NCBI RefSeq assembly: GCF_029223485.1
Contig: NZ_JARHTP010000015.1
Span: 186,001 to 250,000, forward strand
Length of the DNA stretch: 64,000 bases
DNA from: Streptomyces coacervatus
GTDB lineage: Bacteria; Actinomycetota; Actinomycetes; Streptomycetales; Streptomycetaceae
Reading direction: 5' to 3'
The notes beneath the pieces are model-generated. The model saw only the letters and a list, made by a program, of their open reading frames with translations. It was not told the DNA's origin and did no database searches. The position numbers were made by a program, and so were the translations under genes. Of the stretch, positions 40,632 to 50,383 are shown in pieces. Position 1 is the stretch's first letter. Each line of letters begins with the position of its first letter.

Positions 40632-41354
40632 GTGAACGGTCCCGAGATCCACGTCGAGTTCGCGCCCGAGCTCGCCCCGTTCGTCCAGCGTGAGCTCCGC
40701 CGGACGCTCGTCACCAACGGCATGTCCACGCTCGGCCACGTCGTCGAGTCGGCCGGCGTCCCGCTCACCGAGGTCGGGACCCTGTGGGTCGACGGCCGCG
40801 AGGTGCCCACGTCGTACATCCCGTTCGCGGGCGATCGTGTGGAGGTCCGGACCGTCGACCGCCCCCAGCAGGTCCCCGGCGCACCCCTGCGCTTCCTCCT
40901 CGACGTCCACCTCGGCACCCTCGCCCGCCGGCTGCGGCTGCTCGGCGTGGACACGGCGTACGAGTCGACGGACCTCGGCGACCCGGCCCTCGCCGCGCTC
41001 TCCGCCGCCGAGCAGCGGGTCATGCTCAGCCGGGACCGGGGGCTGCTGCGCCGCCGCGAACTGTGGGCCGGGGCGTATGTCTACAGCACCCGGCCCGAGG
41101 ACCAGCTCCGGGACGTCCTCGACCGGTTCCGGCCCGAGCTGAGGCCCTGGACGCGGTGCACCGCCTGCAACGGGCTGCTGAAGGAGGCCACCAAGGAGGA
41201 GGTGGCCGACCAGCTGCACGGCGGCACACACCGGTCGTACGACGTCTTCGCGCAGTGCCGGGACTGCGGGCGCGCGTACTGGAAGGGCGCGCACCACGAG
41301 CAGCTGGTGGCCATCGTGGAGCGTGCGCTTGCGCTCCGCTGGGAGCGCGGTTGA
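40632..41354 (+). CDS. Mut7-C RNase-domain protein with ubiquitin-like N-terminus
   Basis: 240 aa. Residues 1-80 form a ThiS/ubiquitin-like beta-grasp domain (FAPELAPFVQ, VDGREVPTSYIPFAGDRVEV). Residues 85-170 are the Mut7-C PIN-like domain with acidic residues D91 (FLLDVHLGTLARRLRLLG) and D135 (SRDRGLL). A zinc ribbon with C176, C179, C209 and C212 closes it. Predicted RNase; biological target unknown. GTG start; a CATCCT hexamer six bases upstream suggests a leaderless message. Confidence 0.88.
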   Translation: MNGPEIHVEFAPELAPFVQRELRRTLVTNGMSTLGHVVESAGVPLTEVGTLWVDGREVPTSYIPFAGDRVEVRTVDRPQQVPGAPLRFLLDVHLGTLARRLRLLGVDTAYESTDLGDPALAALSAAEQRVMLSRDRGLLRRRELWAGAYVYSTRPEDQLRDVLDRFRPELRPWTRCTACNGLLKEATKEEVADQLHGGTHRSYDVFAQCRDCGRAYWKGAHHEQLVAIVERALALRWERG

Positions 41355-41369
41355 AGGTCAGGCCGTGGG

Positions 41370-41423
41370 GAACTGCGGGTCCGTCGTGGCTGGTCGCGCA
41401 GTTCCCCGCGCCCCTATCGGGGC
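41370..41423. repeat. Copy of the GC-rich genus repeat
   Basis: GGGGAACTGCGGGTCCGTCG...GCGCAGTTCCCCGCGCCCC, two bases before the end of the oxidase gene and 15 bp after the Mut7-C stop. Internally it is an inverted repeat and probably terminates both convergent genes. Confidence 0.8.
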
Positions 41424-41425
41424 GC

Positions 41426-43831
41426 TCAGCGCATCGTTAGATCCTTCTTGCCGCAGGCGGTCCCATCCCTGTTGGGGTCGAGGCCCAGCGGGTCGTCCTT
41501 GCCGTTGACCTTCAAGCGGCCGTAGTGATTCGTTTTCAGCCAGCTGCAGCGCGCGGCCGTCGTCTTCTTCACGCCCTTCGGGAACACGGTCGGCACGCAG
41601 ACGTTGATCGAGCCGTAGTGCCGGTCGCAGCCGGAGATGGTGACGGGGACCTTCACCGAGGTGCGCTTCTTGCCCGGCCCCACGACCGTGCCCGAGAGGG
41701 AGTCGGCGAAGGAGTGGACGTGGGCGTCGGCGGTGGTGGCGCTCAGGGCCTGTGGGCTCTGGAGGTGCACCCACTTGGCCACCGAGGGCACGCCGTTGGC
41801 GTCGACCGCGAAGAGCATGTACCAGCCGGGCGGGGCCACGTTGGGGTTGCTCGTCACGTTCAGGTCGACGTTGTTGCCGTCGACGGACAGCGGCAGGTCC
41901 ACGAACCGCTGGTTCGGGTCCGAGGAGTGTGTGACGGCGGCCGGGCGGATCAACTCGGCCTTGACGATGGGGTGATCGACCGTGATCCGCTGGGTGTCGC
42001 CGTAGTGCCACTCCGTGTTGATCATCGAAGTGATCGTCGGACGCTCGCCCTTGAGGAGGTAGGGCGGGGTGTAGATCGACACGTTGTGGTTCCAGGTGCC
42101 GTTGCCCGGGTTGTCACCGGTGGCCATCACACGGCCGTCGGGCAGCAGGAACGCGGAGGAGTGGTAGCCGCGGGCCTCGGGGTCGGCGGCCACCGGGTCG
42201 AAGGTGTTGGAATCCGGGTCGTAGAGCGAGGCCTCGTGGACCGGGTTGGCCCGGTTGTGCAGGCCGCCGCCGGTCTCCAGGACCTTGCCGTCGGGCAGCA
42301 GGACCGCGGAGACGTACATCTTGCCCTGGTTGCCGGTCTCGGCCACCGGGCCGTTGCCGAGGTCCACCGTGCCCTGCGGGATCGGGGGCCCGGCGACGTA
42401 CGACGGGTTGGCCTGTTTGAGGTCGATGACGTCCGTCAGGCGGTTGCCCTCCGGGTTGGAGTCGATGTTGCCGCCACCGAGGGTGAGGACCCTCTGGTCC
42501 TGCGCCGGGGGCAGCAGCACGCTCGCGGACTGGTCGCGCTGGTCCTTGTTCTGCAGGCCGGGGATCTGCGTGATCGTGTTGGCGTTGTAGTCGTAGATCG
42601 CCGAGCCGGTCCCCGGGATGTTGTTGCCGAAGACATGGCTGCCCGAGTAGAAGAGGCGGCCGTCCTGCATCAGGATCATCGACGGGTACAGACCCCAGTA
42701 CGACCAGGTCTGGTTGACCTGCCACAGCGCCAGCCACTTCTGCTGGGCGTCCGACCAGTACTCGGCGGTCACCGAACCGGTCGAGTCCTCGCGCAGACCG
42801 CCGAAGGAGACGACGTCGCCGTTGCCGAGCTCGGTCGCCGAGGGGTACCAGTGGCCGTCGTTGAGGTCGTTGGTCTTGCTGTACGTCTCGGTCGTCGGGT
42901 CGAAGATGTACGAGTCCTTGTAGCCCTCGTAGCCGTGCGAACCGTCCGCCGCCGGGAACGCCTTGTTGCCGCTCAGCACCAGTACCCGGCCGTCCTGCAG
43001 CTGGATGTGGCCGGAGCAGAACATGTCCTTCGGGGTCGGGATGACCTTGTACGTCCCGTCGGCCGGGTTGTAGACGGCGCTGGTGAACGTGCCCGCGTCG
43101 AAGTTCTCCTCGCTGTTGCCGGAGCCGGCGATCAGCAGCACCTTGCCGTTGTTGAGGACGACGGAGTGCATGGAGCGCACCGGGTTCTGCGTGGGCAGCA
43201 CGTCCCAGCGGCCGTTGGCGCACTCGTCCGCGGTGCCGGTGCAGGTGGCGGGCGGGGTGACGTCCGGGACCTGGTCCATCGTGTAGTCGTCGGTGGTCGC
43301 CGAGCCGGTGCCGTAGACGGAGACACCCCAGGTGATGCGGTCGGTGCCGACCGGGATCTCGGGTGTGCGGACGGTCGCCTGGGTCCAACTGGACTGCATC
43401 TCAAGGGTCTTGAGGTCGGTCCAGTACTGCCAGCCGGCGGTGGTGTCGTGCCGGAACAGGGTGATGTTCGCGTCCGGCGTGGTCGTCTTGTACCAGAGCG
43501 ACAGGTCGTACTGCTTGCCCGTGGTCACCACGGGCGCGCAGTCCGTCGACTCGGTGATCAGCGCCTTGCGGTCGCCGTCGACGCGGCGGCTGAGCGACAC
43601 CTTCATCGCCTTGGCGCCGGAGTGGGCGTCGGTCGTCGTCTCGAAGGTGAAGTCGTTGTCGCCCCAGCCGGACTTCTCCCAGCAGTACGGCATCCCGTCC
43701 GTACCGTCCGTCTCGAAGCCCGCGTTCTTGACGAGGTTGGCGGCCTCGGCGGGCTGGGGTGTGGTGAGCAGCAGACCGGCGGTCAGGGCCCCCACCCCGA
43801 CCAGTGCCGTTCTCCTAGGGTGTCTCTTCAC
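41426..43831 (-). CDS. Secreted copper-radical oxidase (galactose/glyoxal oxidase family)
   Basis: 801 aa. Signal peptide 1-30; jelly-roll carbohydrate-binding-like domain 32-190; Kelch-type seven-bladed propeller 205-590; DUF1929 (galactose oxidase C-terminal) 595-692; cysteine-rich C-terminal domain with DPNRDGTACG, like an excalibur calcium-binding motif (730-797). Active-site residues line up with galactose oxidase: Cys272 (DMFCSGHI) for the Cys-Tyr cofactor with Tyr329 (HWYPSAT), Tyr556-His557 (RGYHSSAF) and His635 (VTHSSDPNQR). It would oxidise alcohol groups of sugars or glycans to aldehydes, producing H2O2. GTG start overlaps the GT2-GtrA gene by 17 bp. Confidence 0.92.
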   Translation of the reverse strand: MKRHPRRTALVGVGALTAGLLLTTPQPAEAANLVKNAGFETDGTDGMPYCWEKSGWGDNDFTFETTTDAHSGAKAMKVSLSRRVDGDRKALITESTDCAPVVTTGKQYDLSLWYKTTTPDANITLFRHDTTAGWQYWTDLKTLEMQSSWTQATVRTPEIPVGTDRITWGVSVYGTGSATTDDYTMDQVPDVTPPATCTGTADECANGRWDVLPTQNPVRSMHSVVLNNGKVLLIAGSGNSEENFDAGTFTSAVYNPADGTYKVIPTPKDMFCSGHIQLQDGRVLVLSGNKAFPAADGSHGYEGYKDSYIFDPTTETYSKTNDLNDGHWYPSATELGNGDVVSFGGLREDSTGSVTAEYWSDAQQKWLALWQVNQTWSYWGLYPSMILMQDGRLFYSGSHVFGNNIPGTGSAIYDYNANTITQIPGLQNKDQRDQSASVLLPPAQDQRVLTLGGGNIDSNPEGNRLTDVIDLKQANPSYVAGPPIPQGTVDLGNGPVAETGNQGKMYVSAVLLPDGKVLETGGGLHNRANPVHEASLYDPDSNTFDPVAADPEARGYHSSAFLLPDGRVMATGDNPGNGTWNHNVSIYTPPYLLKGERPTITSMINTEWHYGDTQRITVDHPIVKAELIRPAAVTHSSDPNQRFVDLPLSVDGNNVDLNVTSNPNVAPPGWYMLFAVDANGVPSVAKWVHLQSPQALSATTADAHVHSFADSLSGTVVGPGKKRTSVKVPVTISGCDRHYGSINVCVPTVFPKGVKKTTAARCSWLKTNHYGRLKVNGKDDPLGLDPNRDGTACGKKDLTMR

Positions 43832-45020
43832 TGGCTCTCCTTGCTGCGGTGCTCCTCCCGCGCCCCCTGCGCGGCAGATAGACCAGCGCTTCGGTCCCGA
43901 CGAAGCGCAGGACGAACGTCGTCACCAGCGCGAGCGCGGTGGCGGACACGGCCCCCATCCCGAACCGGTTCACGAACAGCGCGATCAGCGGGATGCGCAG
44001 CACCAGGTCGGCGTTGGCGAGCAGCGCGACCCGGCCGACGCGGTCCCACCAGCGCCGGTGGGCGCGGCGATCGCGGAACAGCAGATGCTCGATGAGGACA
44101 AAGTTCCAGGCGACGCCGAACTGGTTGGCGAGGATCTCGGCGGGGACGTAGTGCATGCCCACGGCCATCAGGGCCCACAGGCCGACCAGGTTCGGCAGGA
44201 AGCCGCTGGCGCCGATCAGGCCGAAGGCCACCATGCGGGCGATGGGCGAGGCGGTGCGCAGTCCGACTAGATGGCGCAGGAAGCGGAAGCCCTCCTGCGC
44301 CGACGACTTGGACTCCCCCGCGAACCGGTCCTGGAAGACGAAGGGCACCTCGGTGACCTGGCGGGGGCGGCTGCGGACGGCCAGTTCGAGGAGGATCTTG
44401 TAGCCGAGGGGCTTGAGCGTCTCGGCGGTGATGTCGGCGCGCCGGATCGCGAAGAAGCCGCTCATCGGGTCGCTGATGCCGCGCAGCTTGCGCGGGAAGA
44501 GCGACTTGGTCAGCCAGGTCGCGCCCCGGGACACGGCCACCCGGTAGCTGCCGGCCAGCCCGGCGCGGCTGCCGCCCTTGATGTACCGGGAGGCGACGAC
44601 CAGCCCGGCGTTCGCGCGCTCGCCCGTGGCCACCAACTCCGGTACCAGGGACGGCGGATGCTGGCAGTCGCCGTCCATCACGACGATCCAGTCCGACCCT
44701 GCCGCCTTCATGCCCTCGACGACCGCACCGCCGAGCCCGCCGACCGGCTCCTCGCGGTGCAGGACGGTGACCGGGAAGGGGCAGTCCTTGGCCGCCTCGT
44801 GGATCACCTCGGGGGTGTCGTCCGTGGAGTCGTCGACGAAGACGACCTCGCAGGGCAGGCGGGACGGCACCGACTCGGTGATCTGGTGCAGGAGTTGGCG
44901 GATGTTCGCGGACTCGTTGTACGTCGGTACGACGATGGTGACGGCGCCCGGTTCGGCGATTTCGGCGCCGCGTACGGCGGGGTCGTTGAGTTCTCCGCGG
45001 GCGGTGTACTCGTGGGTCAT
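43815..45020 (-). CDS. Polyprenyl-phosphate sugar synthase (GT2) fused to GtrA domain
   Basis: 401 aa. Residues 25-245 are a DPM1-type GT2 domain (TIVVPTYNESANI, VVFVDDSTDDTPEV, VVMDGDCQHPP). Residues 265-385 are a GtrA-like domain with four membrane segments. Such fusions make polyprenyl-phosphate-hexose and probably flip it across the membrane. The product is the usual donor for GT-C enzymes, such as the GT39-like protein encoded just upstream (ATGA overlap). Confidence 0.93.
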   Translation of the reverse strand: MTHEYTARGELNDPAVRGAEIAEPGAVTIVVPTYNESANIRQLLHQITESVPSRLPCEVVFVDDSTDDTPEVIHEAAKDCPFPVTVLHREEPVGGLGGAVVEGMKAAGSDWIVVMDGDCQHPPSLVPELVATGERANAGLVVASRYIKGGSRAGLAGSYRVAVSRGATWLTKSLFPRKLRGISDPMSGFFAIRRADITAETLKPLGYKILLELAVRSRPRQVTEVPFVFQDRFAGESKSSAQEGFRFLRHLVGLRTASPIARMVAFGLIGASGFLPNLVGLWALMAVGMHYVPAEILANQFGVAWNFVLIEHLLFRDRRAHRRWWDRVGRVALLANADLVLRIPLIALFVNRFGMGAVSATALALVTTFVLRFVGTEALVYLPRRGRGRSTAARRASEETP

Positions 45021-46675
45021 CGGACGCCTCCATCAGCGGTACCGGCCGTCTGGATGCGCCGGATCTCGATGCGGTCGGGGCCTTTGCCGAACGTCGCGAC
45101 CGGCTTGGAGTGCTCAATGGCCGCCTTGACGTTGGGCAGGTCCACCGCGTCGCGCCGCACCGTCGGGGAGGCGACGACGTAGTCGATGTCCTTCCAGCCG
45201 TGCGGCATGGTCTTGGTGACGGCCGGGTCGAGGTCGGCCTTGTAGAACCAGATGACGCCGAGCCCGGGCCGGTACCCGTGGTGCACCAGGTCCAGCCAGA
45301 GCGCGTCGTCGACGAGGACGCGGGTGTCCTTCGGGTCCGCAACCTCGGTGGTGAGCCACTTGGAGGCGGAACGGTAGGGGGCGTTGGCGTCGGCGGTGAC
45401 GGCGGTGTGGTCGCCGTCGTACCAGCGCGGGACGACATACGCCCCGGCGGCGAGGGAGAGGACGGCGGCGAGCGCATACCGCCCGCCGGTCTTCCACTTC
45501 TGCTCATCGGGACGCCGCCATCTGCGCAGTACGGCATGGGCGACGGATGCGGTGCCCCCGGCGAGGACCAGGGCCAGGAAGGGCAGCGCCTGGATGACGT
45601 ACATCGCGGGCAGATAGCCGTTGGGCCGCAGGGCGAGCGCGGTGAGGATCGCGACCGTGAGGGCCGGTCCGGCCAGCGCGCGGGCGGTGACCGACCAGCG
45701 CCAGGTGGCCACCAGCAGCAGCGCACCGGCGAGGCCGCCGAGCGGCAGGACGCGGTCGTAGTAGAGCCACGAGTGCAGGACGCCGTGCGAGCCGGAGGAC
45801 TGGTCGAGGACGAAGCCCGAACCCGGCCTGGTCATCTGGTACTTGATGCCGTCCCAGAGCGAGACGTGTCCGCCGCCGGGCAGCAGCTCGCCCTTCAGCA
45901 GGGCGAAGAGCGGATAGCTGAAGCCGATCAGCGTGCAGGCGGTGACGGCGCCGGTCACCGCGAACTTCCGGGTGTCCCGGTGGCTGTGCCGCCACATGGT
46001 GACGAACACCGCGGGCAGGACGACGAGCATCGTCTCCTTGGTCAGTACGGCCGTGGCGGCCGCGAGTCCCGCGCCGAAGTGGTGCCAGAGGTGACGGCTC
46101 GGGGAGGCGGCGAGGGTGAAGGCGAGGAGCGTCCACATCACCGCGATGTTGTCGAGGAAGATCTCCCGCTGGAGGACGACCGAGAGGGGCGAGAGCCCGA
46201 ACAGCGCCATGGCGAACCCGGCGGCCCAGCGGGGCAGCGACAGTCGGCGCGCGAGGACGTAGACGAGGACCGCGCTGACCGCGGAGACGAGCAGCATCGC
46301 GACACGCATGTCGGCGACGGTCATCGAGCCGGGGCTGAGCCAGGACGGGATCCAGGTCAGCACGGCTATCTGGATCCAGCCGAGGGGCGGATGGTCGTAC
46401 CAGTACGTGTAGTGGGCCAGTCCCCTGCCCTGCTGGACCGCCCAGGCCTGGGCGAGATAGGTGCCCTCGTCGTCGCTGAGCGTCGGGTAGTCGGCGATGT
46501 TCCAGCCCTGTACGACGAGGATCGCCACCAGGAGCGCGCCGCACAGGAGGAGGTCGGGACGGGAGGAACGAAGGCGCTTCGGCGGGGTTGTTCGGCCCAT
46601 CGAACGCACTGTGGACGCAGGCTGCCGCTGCGCGGGGACCTTGGGAGTGGTCACCGCGGGAAGGGTGGAGGTCAC
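45017..46675 (-). CDS. GT39/ArnT-like membrane glycosyltransferase (GT-C fold)
   Basis: 552 aa. Long arginine-rich N-terminus, then about 10-11 membrane segments. The first external loop has the GT-C acid motif YPTLSDDEGTYLAQAW, and later YDHPPLGWIQIAVLTW with the conserved HPP. It uses polyprenyl-phosphate sugars to modify an external acceptor (protein or polymer). GTG start overlaps the stop of the preceding GT2 gene (GTGA) and its stop overlaps the GT2-GtrA ATG. Confidence 0.92.
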   Translation of the reverse strand: MTSTLPAVTTPKVPAQRQPASTVRSMGRTTPPKRLRSSRPDLLLCGALLVAILVVQGWNIADYPTLSDDEGTYLAQAWAVQQGRGLAHYTYWYDHPPLGWIQIAVLTWIPSWLSPGSMTVADMRVAMLLVSAVSAVLVYVLARRLSLPRWAAGFAMALFGLSPLSVVLQREIFLDNIAVMWTLLAFTLAASPSRHLWHHFGAGLAAATAVLTKETMLVVLPAVFVTMWRHSHRDTRKFAVTGAVTACTLIGFSYPLFALLKGELLPGGGHVSLWDGIKYQMTRPGSGFVLDQSSGSHGVLHSWLYYDRVLPLGGLAGALLLVATWRWSVTARALAGPALTVAILTALALRPNGYLPAMYVIQALPFLALVLAGGTASVAHAVLRRWRRPDEQKWKTGGRYALAAVLSLAAGAYVVPRWYDGDHTAVTADANAPYRSASKWLTTEVADPKDTRVLVDDALWLDLVHHGYRPGLGVIWFYKADLDPAVTKTMPHGWKDIDYVVASPTVRRDAVDLPNVKAAIEHSKPVATFGKGPDRIEIRRIQTAGTADGGVR

Positions 46676-47961
46676 GCAGGGACGTCCTCTCGGATTACCG
46701 CTGAGTCGTTCAGATGTGCGCCGACGTGGCTGGTCAGCTCCCAGTCGTTGCGGCCGCGTTGCTCACGCCAGACGGCGCGGATCGCGGCCCCGGCAAGGAG
46801 GACCTGGTAGAAGGGGCCGCCCACGACGAGCTTGAGGTAGTGGACGAGGCGGACTCGGAGGCCGTACTGCTTGCCGAAGTCGTGCAGTCCGACCACCTCG
46901 AAGACGAAGGTGACCGCGGCAGTGACCAGCGGCAGGAAGGTGAGGAAGGCGATCCCGACCGGTACGTCGAGGAAGAGCGCGACCGCCGCGTTGAGCGGAA
47001 TGACGACCCCTGAGAAGGCCTGCAGGAACGGCGTCATCAGCGTGTACCGGGCGAGCAACCGCTGCCCGAAGCCCGGGAGTTGCTTCCAGTCCTTCTTCCG
47101 GTAGACCTGCAGGAAGCCCTGGTTCCAGCGGGTGCGCTGCTTGAGCAGCGACATCAGCGAGCCGGGGGTCTCCTCCCGGGTCACCATGTCGGAGTCGTAG
47201 GCGACGACGACCTTCTTGCCGACGGACGACAGCCGCACGCCCAGGTCGCAGTCCTCGGCAAGGCAGTCGGGGTCCCAGCCGTCGGCTTCCCGCAGCACGT
47301 CCGTACGTACGAAGACGGTGTTGCCGCCGAGCGGGATGAACCCCTTCTGCGCGTGCAGATGCAATCGCGACCGGAACCAGAAGAAGTACTCCAGGCAGTT
47401 GCGCAGGGAGTACCAGCTGGAGTGGAAGTTGATGAGCTGGACGCCGCCCTGCACGACGTCCGCGCGGGTCGTCCGGAAGGCGTGGTCGACGTGCGCGAGG
47501 AGCTCGGGGTGGACCTGGTCCTCGGCGTCGAAGACTCCCACGACATCGCCGCGGCAGTGCGGCAGCGCCGTGTTCATGGCCTTCGGCTTGTTCTTCTTCT
47601 CATGGGTGTCCACGACGACCCGGACGCGCGCATCGCGTTCGGCGGCCGCCTCGGCCACCGCCGTGGTCTCGGGGTCGTCGTGCCCCACGATCACGATGAT
47701 CTCGAAGTCGGTGTGTGTGGACTCCAGCAGCCGCTGGATGGTGTGGTCCAGCACGGCCTGCTCGTGCCGCGCCGGAAGCAGCAGCGAGAACGAGACGTGC
47801 TCGTCACCGTCCGGTCTGCTGAACCGGGTGGAGGCGAGCACTTCGGGCGTACGCCACGCGTGCATCTGCCACCACAAGGTGAAGGCCGCCATCCAGAACA
47901 AGGCCAGCGAGACGGCAGCGATGAAGACAGACGTCAGCAACAGATCCCCCCAGATCCCCAA
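46672..47961 (-). CDS. Processive-type GT2 glycosyltransferase (BcsA/NodC-like)
   Basis: 429 aa. One N-terminal membrane segment (about 8-30), a cytosolic GT2 domain with the D, DxD, (T)ED, QxxRW set (GVFDAEDQ, LAEDCDLG, QRTRWNQG) and 3-4 C-terminal membrane segments. The motif set marks enzymes that polymerise and export a beta-glycan in one step (cellulose, chitin, hyaluronan types). The start shown is TTG 47961; a TTG seven codons later has a better ribosome site (GGGGGGA). First gene of the operon. Confidence 0.9.
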   Translation of the reverse strand: MGIWGDLLLTSVFIAAVSLALFWMAAFTLWWQMHAWRTPEVLASTRFSRPDGDEHVSFSLLLPARHEQAVLDHTIQRLLESTHTDFEIIVIVGHDDPETTAVAEAAAERDARVRVVVDTHEKKNKPKAMNTALPHCRGDVVGVFDAEDQVHPELLAHVDHAFRTTRADVVQGGVQLINFHSSWYSLRNCLEYFFWFRSRLHLHAQKGFIPLGGNTVFVRTDVLREADGWDPDCLAEDCDLGVRLSSVGKKVVVAYDSDMVTREETPGSLMSLLKQRTRWNQGFLQVYRKKDWKQLPGFGQRLLARYTLMTPFLQAFSGVVIPLNAAVALFLDVPVGIAFLTFLPLVTAAVTFVFEVVGLHDFGKQYGLRVRLVHYLKLVVGGPFYQVLLAGAAIRAVWREQRGRNDWELTSHVGAHLNDSAVIREDVPA

Positions 47962-47971
47962 TGCCCCCTGC

Positions 47972-48004
47972 CGCGACAGTGAGTCACTTTTGTCGCGTCA
48001 CTGT
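47972..48004. promoter_or_regulatory. Nested inverted repeats upstream of the glycan operon
   Basis: CGCGACA (47972-47978) / TGTCGCG (47991-47997) and ACAGTGA (47976-47982) / TCACTGT (47998-48004) interleave just upstream of the operon start. They look like a pair of overlapping operator sites for a dimeric regulator. Confidence 0.5.
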
Positions 48005-48132
48005 GCAGAGGTTAGGGGGAATCTATGAAGTAATCAGGCCGATTCAATGAAGAGCGCGTTTCATCACAACGCTGCCCCAGAGTGAACAATTCGCACTGCA
48101 ATTGCGTGAACTCTTGTCGTTTTCCGGCCGTT

Positions 48133-50166
<2,034 letters not shown>

Positions 50167-50383
50167 GTGTCCATCCTGCCGCAGGACCCCGGGCAGCGGG
50201 CGTCAGGCCTGTCGCGGGACGGTGACGTCGGGGTTTTCCGGTGCCCGGGCCCGGAACAGGCTCGGCTCACCGGGGCACGCCGATGCACGCCGCGGTACGT
50301 CGATGATCGCTGCCCTCTCGCGCTGACGGCTTCCCCGAAGGACACTCGTAGGCAAAGGAGTTGCCGCCGGAGGGGGACGTGAC

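Noticed and set aside
41426..47961. Simple identification of the operon as the known cslA-glxA pair
   Set aside because: The GT2 enzyme and the oxidase are separated by two polyprenyl-type sugar genes, and the oxidase has an extra C-terminal domain. The similarity in theme is noted but the identity is not supported.
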